Below are positions 43,540 through 55,699 of a stretch of 64,000 nucleotides of DNA, piece after piece; position 1 is the stretch's first letter, and every line of letters begins with the position of its first letter. The translations under genes were made by a program, and so were the position numbers. This DNA is from Globodera rostochiensis (taxonomy: Eukaryota > Nematoda > Chromadorea > Rhabditida > Heteroderidae): contig JAEVLN010000003.1 in assembly GCA_018350325.1 (NCBI GenBank), forward strand, positions 5,039,758-5,103,757, read 5' to 3'. Below the pieces are notes generated by a model that was not told the DNA's origin, ran no database searches, and worked only from the letters and a program-made list of their open reading frames with translations.

Positions 43540-44633
43540 TTACCCCTCGGCGATGTCTCTGTCTTTGAAGTCAATAATGATGAGATTCCCCTGATACCAT
43601 TCCCACTCAACCGCCTCCTTTTCCAATTTCGCCCATTTGTCTTCGTCGCGCTCAATTGGACAGCGAACCAACAGCCAATAGTTATTCTTAAAGTGCCGAA
43701 ACTCCAATCGCTCCCCCGTCAAATTATTCCTCGATTCGAATGGCACAACGTCATCAGAACAACACCAAAGACAGATGATTATGAAATTGACCGGATTGGT
43801 AGAATTGACAAATTCCTTGGAATTTAAAAAATAGAGTCCAATTAAACAAATTTAGAAACTCACCATTTTCAGTCCCTCCATTTTTTCCGAATCAAAATAA
43901 GAGCTTCGCAACACCTTCGGAAGTCCATCCCCGCGGGGCGTGTGCAACCATTTAGCCACTGCTTGTTCAGAAGAAGCGCCGGCACTGTCATCGGCCGGAA
44001 ATTCGGGAAAAAGATCAAAAAATTCGATCACTCGTAGTTTTGGGCAATCGCCGATAACGGTCGGAGAGAATTGGCGCAAATTGTCGAGATCGGAGGAAAG
44101 CAAGCGAAATCCACAAATGTTGTCTTTGACCAAAGGCCAAATCTTCTCACAAATTATTTCCAAACTGCGGTTTTGATCATCTTTCGTGTAAATGGTAAGA
44201 TTGGTCCCGTTGGAGTTGAAAATTGGCCGAATGAGTCCGAGAAATCCGATCACACTTTGGTCGATGTTACTAAAAAAGAAGAAATAAAACATTTGTGAAA
44301 AAATTTTGAACGGTTTTCAAATAATTTTAAACCGAAAATGACCTTATTTTAAGGCCTTCAAATCCGATAACATTGTCAGGAAACGGCTCCTGCGGAATTG
44401 GCAGCCGGCGCTCAACACAACGCTCGTAATCATTGTAGACGATTTTGACAATTTCAGCGCCCTTTCCATCATCTGCGCGTTGAATTTCCAAATGGCCCAA
44501 CGTCCATTCCTTCGAATTAAAATGCGCGTCCACCAAAAGGTCAAATCGATCGCTGATCAACGCAACTTTTAGTCCGAGCACAAAAGGGCCACAGAATTTA
44601 AAGACTTCGAATAAAACGTCGGCACAAACGAAA
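43540..44633 (-). pseudogene. F-box-like gene, copy 9, exon 1 lost
   Basis: Exon 2 (44633-44343) reads [20 protein letters not shown] through [20 protein letters not shown]. Exon 3 (44269-43864) reads [70 protein letters not shown]. Exon 4 (43815-43540) reads [57 protein letters not shown] then TAA. All phases agree and there are no stops. Intron 1 is cut off after GGGTGCCATAAATAATA by a run of 31 C residues, and no exon 1 is found beyond it. The body is undamaged, so either the break is recent or an alternative first exon exists. Confidence 0.75.
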
Positions 44634-44679
44634 CTGAAAATACAGGGATTAAATGAGATGAATGGGTGCCATAAATAAT

Positions 44680-44680
<1 letters not shown>

Positions 44681-44711
<31 letters not shown>
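44681..44711 (+). repeat. poly-C run, 31 bases
   Basis: An uninterrupted C homopolymer marks the truncation point of F-box-like copy 9. Length is approximate because such runs are unstable and hard to assemble. Confidence 0.85.
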
Positions 44712-45225
44712 TATGGGTTTGCGATCCTCCGGCGTGAAAATCGGCGACCCCTGCTAAAGAAGTGCCAAAGGTAATGGGACCCTTTTGGTCAACATTTTTG
44801 TAAAATATTTTTTATTTAAAAAATGGTCCGAAAATATGTTAGATGCACTGATTACGAATTCGTCAATACAAAATAAAAATCGGTTTTAAACCGGTTTAAA
44901 ATTTGAAAATTAAGGAAAAGGACTAAGTAACAAAAGCCGGATAAAATAATGAACTTTGCTTGCTTTAGTGAGGTTGTGGGTTCACTTCCCGAACGTGAAA
45001 TCTTTTTTATAAATGAATAGCTAACTCAAAATATTTTTTTGTTTTTTTATTATAACTTTTTACCAAAATAAAAGCAAATAATTCTTATTATGGTACCCAG
45101 TGGTGCGAAAATAAGAAATGAACTAAAGGGAAGAAAGAAAAGGAAGGGGGAGAGAAGAAAGGAAAGGAAGAGAAGAAAGAAGGGAAAGGAGGAAAGGATG
45201 AGATGAAATGGGAGGGGGGGGGGGG
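44712..45225 (+). repeat. dispersed GCACTGATTACGAATTCGTC repeat and a purine tract
   Basis: 44780-44930 matches the repeats at 5830-6140 and 55200-55360. GCTTTAGTGAGGTTGTGGGTTC near 44960 is B-box-like. 45115-45225 is a one-strand purine tract of GAAAGGAAGGG words directly before the satellite. No gene. Confidence 0.5.
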
Positions 45226-45227
45226 AA

Positions 45228-48200
45228 AGAAAAATAAATTTTCAAGAAATTAAACTAAAACAATTTTTAGATGGTTGTATTCATGTCCAAATAACTCTCG
45301 CCGTCTGACTGTCTCTTTTTAGCATTCACTATTTCTTCAAAAAATAAAATTTTCAGAAATTAAACTAAACAATTTTTAGATGGGGTGCATTCTTGCCCAA
45401 ATTACTCTCGCCGTCTGACTCTTTCTTTTTAGCACACTATTTCTTCAAAAAAATAAAATTTTCAGAAATTAAACTAAAACAATTTTTAGATGGGGTGCAT
45501 TCTTGCCCAAATTACTCTCGTCGTCTGACTCTCTCTTTTTAGCACACTATTTCTCCAAAAAATAAAATTTTCAAAAATTAAACTAAAACAACTTTTAGAT
45601 GGGGTGCAGTCTTGCCCAAATTACTCTCGCCGTCTGACTCTCTCTTTTTAGCATACTATTTCTTCAAAAAATAAAATTTTCAGAAATTAAACTAAAACAA
45701 TTTTTAGATGGGGTGCATTCATGCCAAATTACTCTCGCCGTCTGACTCTTTCTTTTTAGCACACTATTTCTTCAAAAAAATAAAATTTTCAGAAATTAAA
45801 CTAAAACAATTTTTAGATGGGGTGCATTCTTGCCCAAATTACTCTCGTCGTCTGACTCTCTCTTTTTAGCATTCACTATTTCTTCAAAAAATAAAATTTT
45901 CAGAAATTAAACTAAAAAATTTTTAGATGGGGTGCATTCTTGCCCAAATTACTCTCGCCGTCTGACTCTCTCTTTTTAGTACACTATTTCTTCAAAAAAT
46001 AAAATTTTCAGAAATTAAACTAAACAATTTTTAGATGGGGTGCATTCTTGCCCAAATTACTCTCGCCGTCTGACTCTCTCTATTTAGAACACTATTTCTC
46101 CAAAAAATGAAATTTTCAAAAATTAAACTAACACAATTTTAGATGGGGTGCATTCTTGCCCAAATAACTCTCGCCGTCTGACTCTCTCTATTTAGAACAC
46201 TATTTCTTCAGAAAATAAATTCAAGAAATTAAACTAAAACAATTTTTAGATGGTTGTATTCATGTCCAAATAACTCTCGCCGTCTGACTCTCTCTATTTA
46301 GCACACTATTTCTTCAGAAAATAAATTTTGAAGAAATTAAACTAAAACAATTTTTAGATGGTTGTATTCATGTCCAAATAACTCTCGCCGTCTGACTCTC
46401 TCTATTTAGCACACTATTTCTTCAGAAAATAAATTTTGATGAAATTAAACTAAACAATTTTTAGATGGGGTGCATTCTTGCCCAAATTACTCTCGCCGTC
46501 TGACTCTCTCTATTTAGAACACTATTTCTCCAAAAAATGAAATTTTCAAAAATTAAACTAACACAATTTTAGATGGGGTGCATTCTTGCCCAAATTACTC
46601 TCGCCGTCTGACTCTCTCTATTTAGCACACTATTTCTTCAGAAAATAAATTTTGAAGAAATTAAACTAAAACAATTTTTAGATGGTTGTATTCATGCCCA
46701 AATAACTCTCACCGTCTGACTCTCTCTATTTAGCACACTATTTCTTCAGAAAATAAATTTTGAAGAAATTAAACTAAAACAATTTTTAGATGGTTGTATT
46801 CATGTCCAAATAACTCTCGCCGTCTGACTCTCTCTATTTAGCACACTATTTCTTCAGAAAATAAATTTTGATGAAATTAAACTAAAACAATTTTTAGATG
46901 GTTGTATTCATGTCCAAATAACTCTCGCCGTCTGACTCTCTCTTTTTAGCATTCACTATTTCTTCAAAAAATAAAATTTTCAGAAATTAAACTAAACAAT
47001 TTTTAGAAGGGGTGCATTCATGTCCAAATTACTCTCGCCGTCTGACTTTCTTTTTAGCACACTATTTCTTCAAAAAAATAAAATTTTCAGAAATTAAACT
47101 AAAACAATTTTTAGATGGGGTGCATTCTTGCCCAAATTACTCTCGCCGTCTGACTCTCTCTTTTTAGCACACTATTTCTTCAGAAAATAAATTTTGAAGA
47201 AATTAAACTAAAACAATTTTTAGATGGTTGTATTCATGTCCAAATAACTCTCGCCGTCTGACTCTCTCTATTTAGCACACTATTTCTTCAGAAAATAAAT
47301 TTTGAAGAAATTAAACTAAAACAATTTTTAGATGGTTGTATTCATGTCCAAATAACTCTCGCCGTCTGACTCTCTCTATTTAGCACACTATTTCTTCAGA
47401 AAATAAATTTTGATGAAATTAAACTAAAACAATTTTTAGATGGTTGTATTCATGTCCAAATAACTCTCGCCGTCTGACTCTCTCTTTTTAGCATTCACTA
47501 TTTCTTCAAAAAATAAAATTTTCAGAAATTAAACTAAACAATTTTTAGAAGGGGTGCATTCATGTCCAAATTACTCTCGCCGTCTGACTCTTTCTTTTTA
47601 GCACACTATTTCTTCAAAAAAATAAAATTTTCAGAAATTAAACTAAAACAATTTTTAGATGGGGTGCATTCTTGCCCAAATTACTCTCGCCGTCTGACTC
47701 TCTCTTTTTAGCACACTATTTCTTCAGAAAATAAATTTTGAAGAAATTAAACTAAAACAATTTTTAGATGGTTGTATTCATGTCCAAATAACTCTCGCCG
47801 TCTGACTCTCTCTATTTAGCACACTATTTCTTCAGAAAATAAATTTTGAAGAAATTAAACTAAAACAATTTTTAGATGGTTGTATTCATGTCCAAATAAC
47901 TCTCGCCGTCTGACTCTCTCTATTTAGCACACTATTTCTTCAGAAAATAAATTTTGAAGAAATTAAACTAAAACAATTTTTAGATGGTTGTATTCATGTC
48001 CAAATAACTCTCGCCGTCTGACTCTCTCTTTTTAGCATTCACTATTTCTTCAAAAAATAAAATTTTCAGAAATTAAACTAAACAATTTTTAGAAGAGGTG
48101 CATTCATGTCCAAATTACTCTCGCCGTCTGACTCTCTCTTTTTAGCACACTATTTCTTCAAAAAAATAAAATTTTCAGAAATTAAACTAAAACAATTTTT

Positions 48201-51200
48201 AGATGGGGTGCATTCTTGCCCAAATTACTCTCGTCGTCTGACTCTCTCTTTTTAGCATTCACTATTTCTTCAAAAAATAAAATTTTCAGAAATTAAACTA
48301 AACAATTTTTAGATGGGGTGCATTCTTGCCCAAATTACTCTCGCCGTCTGACTCTCTCTTTTTAGCACACTATTTCTTCAAAAAAATAAAATTTTAAGAA
48401 ATTAAACTAAAACAATTTTTAGATGGGTTGCATTCATGTCCAAATAAATCTCTCTGTCTGACTCTCTCTTTTTAGCACAATATTTCTCCAAAAAATAAAA
48501 TTTTCAAAAATTAAACTAAAACAATTTTTAGATGGGGTGCATTCTTGCCCAAATTACTCTCGCCGTCTGACTCTTTCTTTTTAGCACACTATTTCTTCAA
48601 AAAAATAAAATTTTCAGAAATTAAACTAAAACAATTTTTAGATGGGGTGCATTCTTGCCCAAATTACTCTCGTCGTCTGACTCTCTCTTTTTAGCACACT
48701 ATTTCTCCAAAAAATAAAATTTTCAAAAATTAAACTAAAACAACTTTTAGATGGGGTGCAGTCTTGCCCAAATTACTCTCGTCGTCTGACTCTCTCTTTT
48801 TAGCACACTATTTCTCCAAAAAATAAAATTTTCAAAAATTAAACTAAAACAACTTTTAGATGGGGTGCAGTCTTGCCCAAATTACTCTCGCCGTCTGACT
48901 CTCTCTTTTTAGCACACTATTTCTTCAAAAAATAAAATTTTCAGAAATTAAACTAAAACAATTTTTAGATGGGGCATTCATGCCAAATTACTCTCGCCGT
49001 CTGACTCTTTCTTTTTAGCACACTATTTCTTCAAAAAAATAAAATTTTCAGAAATTAAACTAAAACAATTTTTAGATGGGGTGCATTCTTGCCCAAATTA
49101 CTCTCGTCGTCTGACTCTCTCTTTTTAGCATTCACTATTTCTTCAAAAAATAAAATTTTCAGAAATTAAACTAAACAATTTTTAGATGGGGTGCATTCTT
49201 GCCCAAATTACTCTCGCCGTCTGACTCTCTCTTTTTAGCACACTATTTCTTCAAAAAATAAAATTTTCAGAAATTAAACTAAACAATTTTTAGATGGGGT
49301 GCATTCTTGCCCAAATTACTCTCGCCGTCTGACTCTCTCTATTTAGAACACTATTTCTACAAAAAATAAAATTTTCAAAAATTAAACTAAAACAATTTTT
49401 AGATGGGGTATTCTTGCCCAAATAACTCTCGCCGTCTGACTCTCTCTATTTAGAACACTATTTCTCCAAATGAAATTTTCAAAAATTAAACTAAAACAAT
49501 TTTTAGTTGGTGTGCATTCATGTCCATAACTTTCGCCGTCTGACTCTCTCTATTTAGAACACTATTTCTTCAGAAAATAAATTCAAGAAATTAAACTAAA
49601 ACAATTTTAGATGGTTGTATTAATGTCCAAATAACTCTCGCTCTGACTCTCTCTTTTTAGCACACTATTTCTTCAAAAAATAAAATTTTCAGAAATTAAT
49701 AAAACAATTTTTAGATGGGTTGCATTCATGTTCAAATAAATCTCTCTGTCTGACTCTCTTTTTAGCACAATATTTCTCCAAAAATAAATTTTCAAAATTA
49801 ACTAACACAATTTTATGGTGCATTCTTGCCCAAATTACTCTCGCCGTCTGACTCTCTCTATTTAGAACACTATTTCTCCAAAAAATGAAATTTTCAAAAA
49901 TTAAACTAACATAATTTTAGATGGTGTGCATTCTTGCCCAAATTACTCTCGTCGTCTGACTCTCTCTTTTTAGCGCACTATTTCTTCAAAAAAATAAAAT
50001 TTTCAGAAATTAAACTAAAACAATTTTTAGATGGGTCGCATTCATGTCCAAATAAATCTCTCTGTCTGACTCTCTCTTTTTAGCACAATATTTCTCCAAA
50101 AAATAAAATTTTCAAAAATTAAACTAAAACAATTTTTAGATGGGGTGCATTCTTGCCCAAATTACTCTCGTCGTCTGACTCTCTCTTTTTAGCACACTAT
50201 TTCTTCAAAAAAATAAAATTTTCAGAAATTAAACTAAAACAATTTTTAGATGGGTTGCATTCATGTCCAAATAAATCTCTCTGTCTGACTCTCTCTTTTT
50301 AGCACAATATTTCTCCAAAAAATAAAATTTTCAAAAATTAAACTAAAACAATTTTTAGATGGGGTGCATTCTTGCCCAAATTACTCTCGTCGTCTGACTC
50401 TCTCTTTTTAGCACACTATTTCTCCAAAAAATAAAATTTTCAAAAATTAAACTAAAACAATTTTTAGATGGGGTGCATTCTTGCCCAAATAACTCTCGCC
50501 GTCTGACTCTCTCTTTTTAGCACACTATTTCTTCAAAAAATAAAATTTTCAGAAATTAAACTAACACAATTTTAGATGGGGTGCGTTGATGTCCAAATTA
50601 CTCTCGCCGCCTGACTCTCTTTTTTTAGCACACTATTTCTTCAGAAAATAAATTTTCAAGAAATTAAACTAAAACAATTTTTAGATGGTTGTATTCATGT
50701 CCAAATAACTCTCGCCGTCTGACTCTTTCTTTTTAGCACACTATTTCTTCAAAAAAATAAAATTTTCAGAAATTAAACTAAAACAATTTTTAGATGGGGT
50801 GCATTCTCGCCCAAATTACTCTCGCCGTCTGACTCTCTCTATTTAGAACACTATTTCTACAAAAAATGAAATTTTCAAAAATTAAACTAACACAATTTTA
50901 GATGGGGTGCATTCTTGCCCAAATAACTCTCGCCGTCTGACTCTCTCTATTTAGAACACTATTTCTTCAGAAAATAAATTTTCAAGAAATTAAACTAAAA
51001 CAATTTTTAGATGGTTGTATTAATGTCCAAATAACTCTCGCCGTCTGACTCTCTCTTTTTAGCACACTATTTCTTCAAAAAAATAAAATTTTCAGAAATT
51101 AAACTAAAACAATTTTTAGATGGGTTGCATTCATGTCCAAATAAATCTCTCTGTCTGACTCTCTCTTTTTAGCACAATATTTCTCCAAAAAATAAATTTT

Positions 51201-51700
51201 CAAAAATTAAACTAACACAATTTTTAGATGGGGTGCATTCTTGCCCAAATTACTCTCGCCGTCTGACTCTCTCTATTTAGAACACTATTTCTCCAAAAAA
51301 TGAAATTTTCAAAAATTAAACTAACATAATTTTAGATGGTGTGCATTCTTGCCCAAATTACTCTCGTCGTCTGACTCTCTCTTTTTAGCACACTATTTCT
51401 TCAAAAAAATAAAATTTTCAGAAATTAAACTAAAACAATTTTTAGATGGGTCGCATTCATGTCCAAATAACTCTCTCTGTCTGATTCTCTCTTTTTAGCA
51501 CACTATTTCTTCAAAAAAATAAAATTTTCAGAAATTAAACTAAAACAATTTTTAGATGGGGTGCATTCTTGCCCAAATTACTCTCGTCGTCTGACTCTCT
51601 CTTTTTAGCACACTATTTCTTCAAAAAATAAAATTTTCAGAAATTAAACTAACACAATTTTTAGATGGGGTGCGTTGATGTCCAAATACTCTCGGCGGAC
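45228..51700 (+). repeat. ~107-bp satellite array, about 60 units
   Basis: Each unit runs AAAATTTTCAGAAATTAAAC, TAAAACAATTTTTAGATGGG, GTGCATTCTTGCCCAAATTA, CTCTCGCCGTCTGACTCTCT, TTTTAGCACACTATTTCTTC. Subtypes differ in GATGGGGTGCATTCTTGCCC versus GATGGTTGTATTCATGTCC and form recurring three-to-five-unit blocks (for example 46.6-47.1 and 47.2-47.6 kb). It is in the opposite orientation to the 24- and 34-kb arrays, lacks the spacer, and carries the AGACGG rather than the AGGCGG subtype. Confidence 0.95.
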
Positions 51701-51849
51701 GGACGGAATTTGGATGAAAATATTCAAACAAAGTATGGAGCAAACATTGAAATTGTTGCTTTTTTCTTTTCAATATGGAGCTTTATTTGTCTCTGGTCGT
51801 AAAGACAAAACCATTCAAAATTTCAAATCTTTTTTACATGAGTCCCCAT
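51701..51849. other. satellite exit, no gene seen
   Basis: Begins GGCGGACGGACGGAATTTGG after a truncated unit. Nothing recognised. Confidence 0.35.
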
Positions 51850-51945
51850 GAATTGATGCCCAATGGTTTGTTTTTTTAATTAGTCTTATTTTGGGTTTTG
51901 GGTTCGAACCCGCTTGAGTGCAAGCATTTATTTTACAGGGCTCCT
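51850..51945 (+). repeat. SINE-like segment
   Basis: GGGTTCGAACCCGC (B box) followed by TTGAGTGCAAGCATTTATTT, identical in order to the minus-strand segment at 11425. The A-box side (CCCAATGGTTTG) is weak. Confidence 0.45.
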
Positions 51946-51959
51946 AGATGTGAGGTTAT

Positions 51960-52490
51960 AGCCCAATTTTCTGGCGTTATTTTATTGAAATGTCCGTTGT
52001 GTGTGTCGTTTTATGGACTATTTGCTTTGTTTAAGATTATTTGGGAAGAAGATAAACTTCACCAGCAGCAGAAGATCGGCCGTCCTGCTGCATTTTCTTT
52101 TGCCATTCCCCCATTAATCGCCCGCCCGCCATTTTGTCCGGGCCGACGTTTTGCCTAACGCATTCATTCAATTTGAATGCAAAAGTGACCCTGCTGAATT
52201 TTTGGCACAAAAATACCTAAGATGGATCGAATACCCCAGAAGTTTTTGTTTGTTCAGCCGAGTAAGCCCAGAAACCGACAACCCGGCGGTCCAGCAGAAT
52301 GTTTGGTCGATTGGCCATATTTTTATTTCATTATTTCGCTCTAAAATTTAAACAGATCAATCCCCGGGGGTGGCCTGTCACGACAAAGCTGACAAATATG
52401 AGCGACCCCTCCGAAACCTTTTCTTGCTTCTGAGTTCGTGCTGCCACATTTGCGCCCCCCACAACCGATTTCCTTCGTTACTGTTTAAGC
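51960..52490. other. dispersed unknown sequence, copy 3 of 3, and unassigned DNA
   Basis: 52070-52200 is the reverse complement of the 33-kb dispersed sequence (CAGCAGAAGATCGGCCGTCC, ATTAATCGCCCGCCCGCCAT, AATTTGAATGCAAAAGTG). The rest shows no gene. Confidence 0.4.
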
Positions 52491-52498
52491 TTCCTGAC

Positions 52499-53271
52499 CA
52501 GGGATGTGCTCTGTTCTGTTCTGATTTTCTGATTTATCAGAATTTCTGGTGATTTTGGGCACCAGAATTCTGATTTCTGGTTTTTTTTTTGCAACCAGAA
52601 TTCTGATTTCTGGTTTCTGGTTTTTTAGAGAAAAAACCAGAAATTCACAAGTTAAAATTTTTATATACAACATCATTTACAAATAGCCATTTTTGCAAAA
52701 TTATTCATTCTTGGGCCAATTTTCTTAACAAATTGTCATCAAAAATCAAAAACATTTTCCCGGCGGCGCCTATCGGCACCGCCGACCCCTCCCATTTCTA
52801 AAAAAAATATTAAAAAAAGTGTCGATTTTTTTAAATTTTTGTTGAAAATCTGTTAACAAATAAAGTCAAAAATTCAAAATTTTCTCGGCGGCGCCTATCG
52901 GCACCGCCGACCCGCCCGCGCCCCCAAAAGAAGCAGAATTCGCAAAAAATTTGCATTTGAAAAATTTAAAAATCGAGAAAATTTTTAGAAATTTTTTTAC
53001 CAAAATGTTAAAAAATCTAAAAAATTGACTGAAAATTGAACTTTTTTGGAAGAATTGCATTAGTTAAAAAAAATTTTTAAAAATTTCTGTTCTGGTTTTC
53101 TGATTTACCAGAATTTCTGGTCGTTTTGGGCACCAGAATTCTGTTTTCTGATTTCTGATTTTTAAAAGGGGGACCAGAATTCTGTTTTCTGATTTCTGAT
53201 TTTTTTTTATGCAACCAGAATTCTGATTTCTGATTTCTGGTTTTTAAAAAGACGACCAGAGCACATCCCTG
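52499..53271. mobile_element. hAT-like element with CCAGAATTCTGATTTCTGG words
   Basis: CAGGGATGTGCTCTG and CAGAGCACATCCCTG are perfect 15-bp TIRs, with exact duplication TTCCTGAC (52491-52498, 53272-53279). Both subterminal zones are TTCTGATTTCTGG/CCAGAATTCTG words. Two GC hairpin copies lie in the middle (52735-52795 and 52865-52920), about 120 bp apart. Confidence 0.92.
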
Positions 53272-53351
53272 TTCCTGACCATACCGTTTTGAGATTTGTC
53301 CAAACGCAAAGCTATAAATTTAACCAAGTATTAAATGTTTGTTGTTTTAAG

Positions 53352-54468
53352 TAGGGTAGTTTACGGTCGGTTAACCGAACCGAAAACCGGCTTTTTTGGC
53401 CCAAAAACCGAAAACCGGGGGCGTTCTCTGGACTATATGTTGGATAAACAATTCCAAAAGTTTTTTATATTTCCCAGTTTTTATTAAATTAGATACAAGC
53501 ACAAGTTTTTTATTTTTTATTTTTTTGAGTCGACCAATTCACTCAATATCTAAAAATAAATCTTTTCGGTAAGCATCTATGGTGGCGAAACAAATATTGT
53601 AAATTTTTTCTTTGTAAAATTGCTAATTATTGGACCAATTTTTGTAACAAATTCATCTAAAAATTCAAAAACTTTCCCCGACAGAGCCTTTCTGCGCCGC
53701 CGAGCCCCTCCCATCCCTAAAAAGCTTACAAAAATTGTGCTATTTTTGAAAATTTTGGGTGCAAATCTCTTAACAAATTGAGTCAAAAATTCCAAAATTT
53801 GTGACCCGCCCACTGCCTCAGAAGCTTAAAATAGGCCTAAAAAAGCCACTGGCTGAGCCGTAGCCAGACCGAAGGGGGGGGGGAGCCACGCCGAAAAAAA
53901 AAGTCGATTCTTAGGTGTGCATTTTTGAGTTGCATTTTTCTAAAGCAATTTTTTTATTTCGATTTTCAGTAAATTTTATTTAAAAAATTGCGAAGAATTT
54001 CGGAGCCGATTTTTTCAAAAAAAAACAAGTTTTTCAGAATATGGTTTTTCTCCACAAATGAGGGGATAATCGGCGGTGCGGGTAGGCGCCGCCGAGAAAA
54101 TTTTGAATTTTTTGACGGAATTTCATAAGAAAATTGGTCTAAAATTATTAAGTTTGTTAAACAAAAGATTGCTCATTTCCAATATTTTGATAAAATTATT
54201 TTTTAACGTTAATTTTAAGAGGCCGGCACGTATTTAGGGGTTTGCTTTGGGGGAGGGGGGTATGGAAAAATCAATTTCTAGGGGGTACATTTTCCCTTTA
54301 TTTATTGAGAGATTTATTTGTAACAAAAATTTTAAAAATACGGGAATTTTTTCAAATTTTTAGTAATGGGAGAGGTCCCCGCCGGAGAAAATTTTAGACA
54401 GGGGGTGGCAAAACCGGCCTAACCGAAAACCGGGACCCCCGGTTTAAAACCGACCGTGAACTACTCTA
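53352..54468. mobile_element. hAT-like element with AACCGAAAACCGG words
   Basis: TAGGGTAGTTTACGGTCGG and CCGACCGTGAACTACTCTA TIRs, exact duplication GTTTTAAG (53344-53351, 54469-54476). Subterminal words AACCGAAAACCGG/CCGGTTTT. Inside are degraded GC hairpin copies (53660-53710, 54065-54120) and GGCACGTATTTAGGGG, which recurs at 59084. Confidence 0.88.
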
Positions 54469-54555
54469 GTTTTAAGTTCCAAATTTTACCGAGTTTTCAT
54501 TTTGAACGTTTTAGGCTATTTGAAAATATGGATCATAGGGCCCAGACTCGAAATC

Positions 54556-54725
54556 AGGGATGGGCGGAAATTTATTTTCAAAAAACGGAAAACGGAAATA
54601 TTTTTTTTAACGGAAAACGTAAAACGGAAAAAAAGGCCAAAAACAACGGAAAAACGGAAAACGGAAAAATTTTCAAATAAAATAATGTCTTTTTTCAGCG
54701 GCCTTCTAAATCTATTTTAGGCTTT
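54556..54725. mobile_element. left part of a CAGGGATGGGCGG element with ACGGAAAACGG words
   Basis: CAGGGATGGGCGGAAATTT starts the block, followed by AAAACGGAAAACGGAAA words. A matching right end was not found downstream. Confidence 0.5.
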
Positions 54726-54734
54726 TGGGTGGGG

Positions 54735-54930
54735 GGGGGGGTCGGCGGTGCCGATAGGCGCCGCCGGAGAAAATTTTGAAATTTTCGACTCAATTTGTTA
54801 AGGATTTGCAACCAAAATTTTAAAAAATTCGGCAATTTTTGAAGCTTATTAGGAGTGGTAAGGGTCCGGCGGTGCCGATAGGCGCCGCCGGAAGAATTTT
54901 TTAAAAAAACTTAACAAGATTTGTTAAGAA
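54735..54930 (+). repeat. two GC hairpin repeats in tandem (best copies)
   Basis: The first has a G-run, TCGGCGGTGCC, GATA, GGCGCCGCCGG, then AGAAAATTTTGAAATTTTCG, ACTCAATTTGTTAAGG and TTTGCAACCAAAATTTT. The second, about 120 bp on, repeats the stem with the other flank subtype (GGAAGAATTTTTTAAAA, ATTTGTTAAGAAAATCGCTCC). Stems of nine pairs with one T-G difference close on GATA. Confidence 0.8.
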
Positions 54931-55129
54931 AATCGCTCCAAAAATGAAAATGCAAAACTAAAGCCCCAAAATGTTTTTTGATTTCGTCCTGAAAAGCTCC
55001 GCCTTTAAACCAGTTTTTGAACCGTTTAAAAATAGCCAAAAATGGAGTGTCTTTTTTGGTAAAAGTGAAGAATACTATCTCCTGAGGGTTTGGCTCATTT
55101 TATATATCATCGACTCCTCTCGACGAGAG

Positions 55130-55615
55130 AAATGGAATGGTACCATTTTTAGGCCGCGGCCACAACTAAGATGCAGCTCCCTAAAGTTGGCGATAGGGGG
55201 GACCCTCTTGGTCAGCTGTGAAAAATATTTTTTATTCTAAAAATTGTCTGAAAATATGTTGTTTGATGCGCTGATTACGGATTCGTCTGTAGAAAATAAA
55301 AATTGAGAATTGAAAACGGTTTTTAAACCGGTTTAAAATTATTTTGATAATTAAGGAAAAGCAATCTTTTAATTAACAAAAGCCGGATAATAAAATGAAA
55401 GGCCGCTGGCGGCCCGCCAACAGCGAGCATGTGGTGACGGAGCAAGTGCGGTACTTTGGCTGCTATTTTCAATGTCAAACAACATATTTTCAGACAATTT
55501 TTAGAAAAAAATATTTTTCACAAGTTCTTACCAAGAGGGTCCCCCCTATCGCCAACTTTGGGGCTGCATCTCAGCTCATAGTTGTTCGCAGCCTAAAAAT
55601 GGTTGATATATGAAA
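55130..55615. mobile_element. foldback element with ~130-bp inverted arms
   Basis: The left arm GGTACCATTTTTAGGC, CACAACTAAGATGCAGC, AAAGTTGGCGATAGGGGGGA and CCCTCTTGGT is mirrored by ACCAAGAGGGTCCCCCC, TATCGCCAACTTTGG, GGCTGCATCTCAGCTCATAG and GCCTAAAAATGG. The centre carries the GCGCTGATTACGGATTCGTC repeat body shared with 5830 and 44780. Confidence 0.65.
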
Positions 55616-55699
55616 TGAGCTTTGCAAATCGAACACGACGCTTTATCTCAATGTTTTTTGATTTTATCCAAATTTTAGGCATTTTATAATTATTTCAAC

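Noticed and set aside
45228..51700. Centromere call
   Set aside because: A large AT-rich satellite is suggestive, but nematodes are holocentric and no sequence feature shows centromere function.
52485..53060. Frames with PEIRILVAKKKPEIRILV
   Set aside because: CCAGAATTCTG words of the element at 52499.
54456..54720. Frames with KTENGNIFF-type repeats
   Set aside because: ACGGAAAACGG word cluster of a transposon end.
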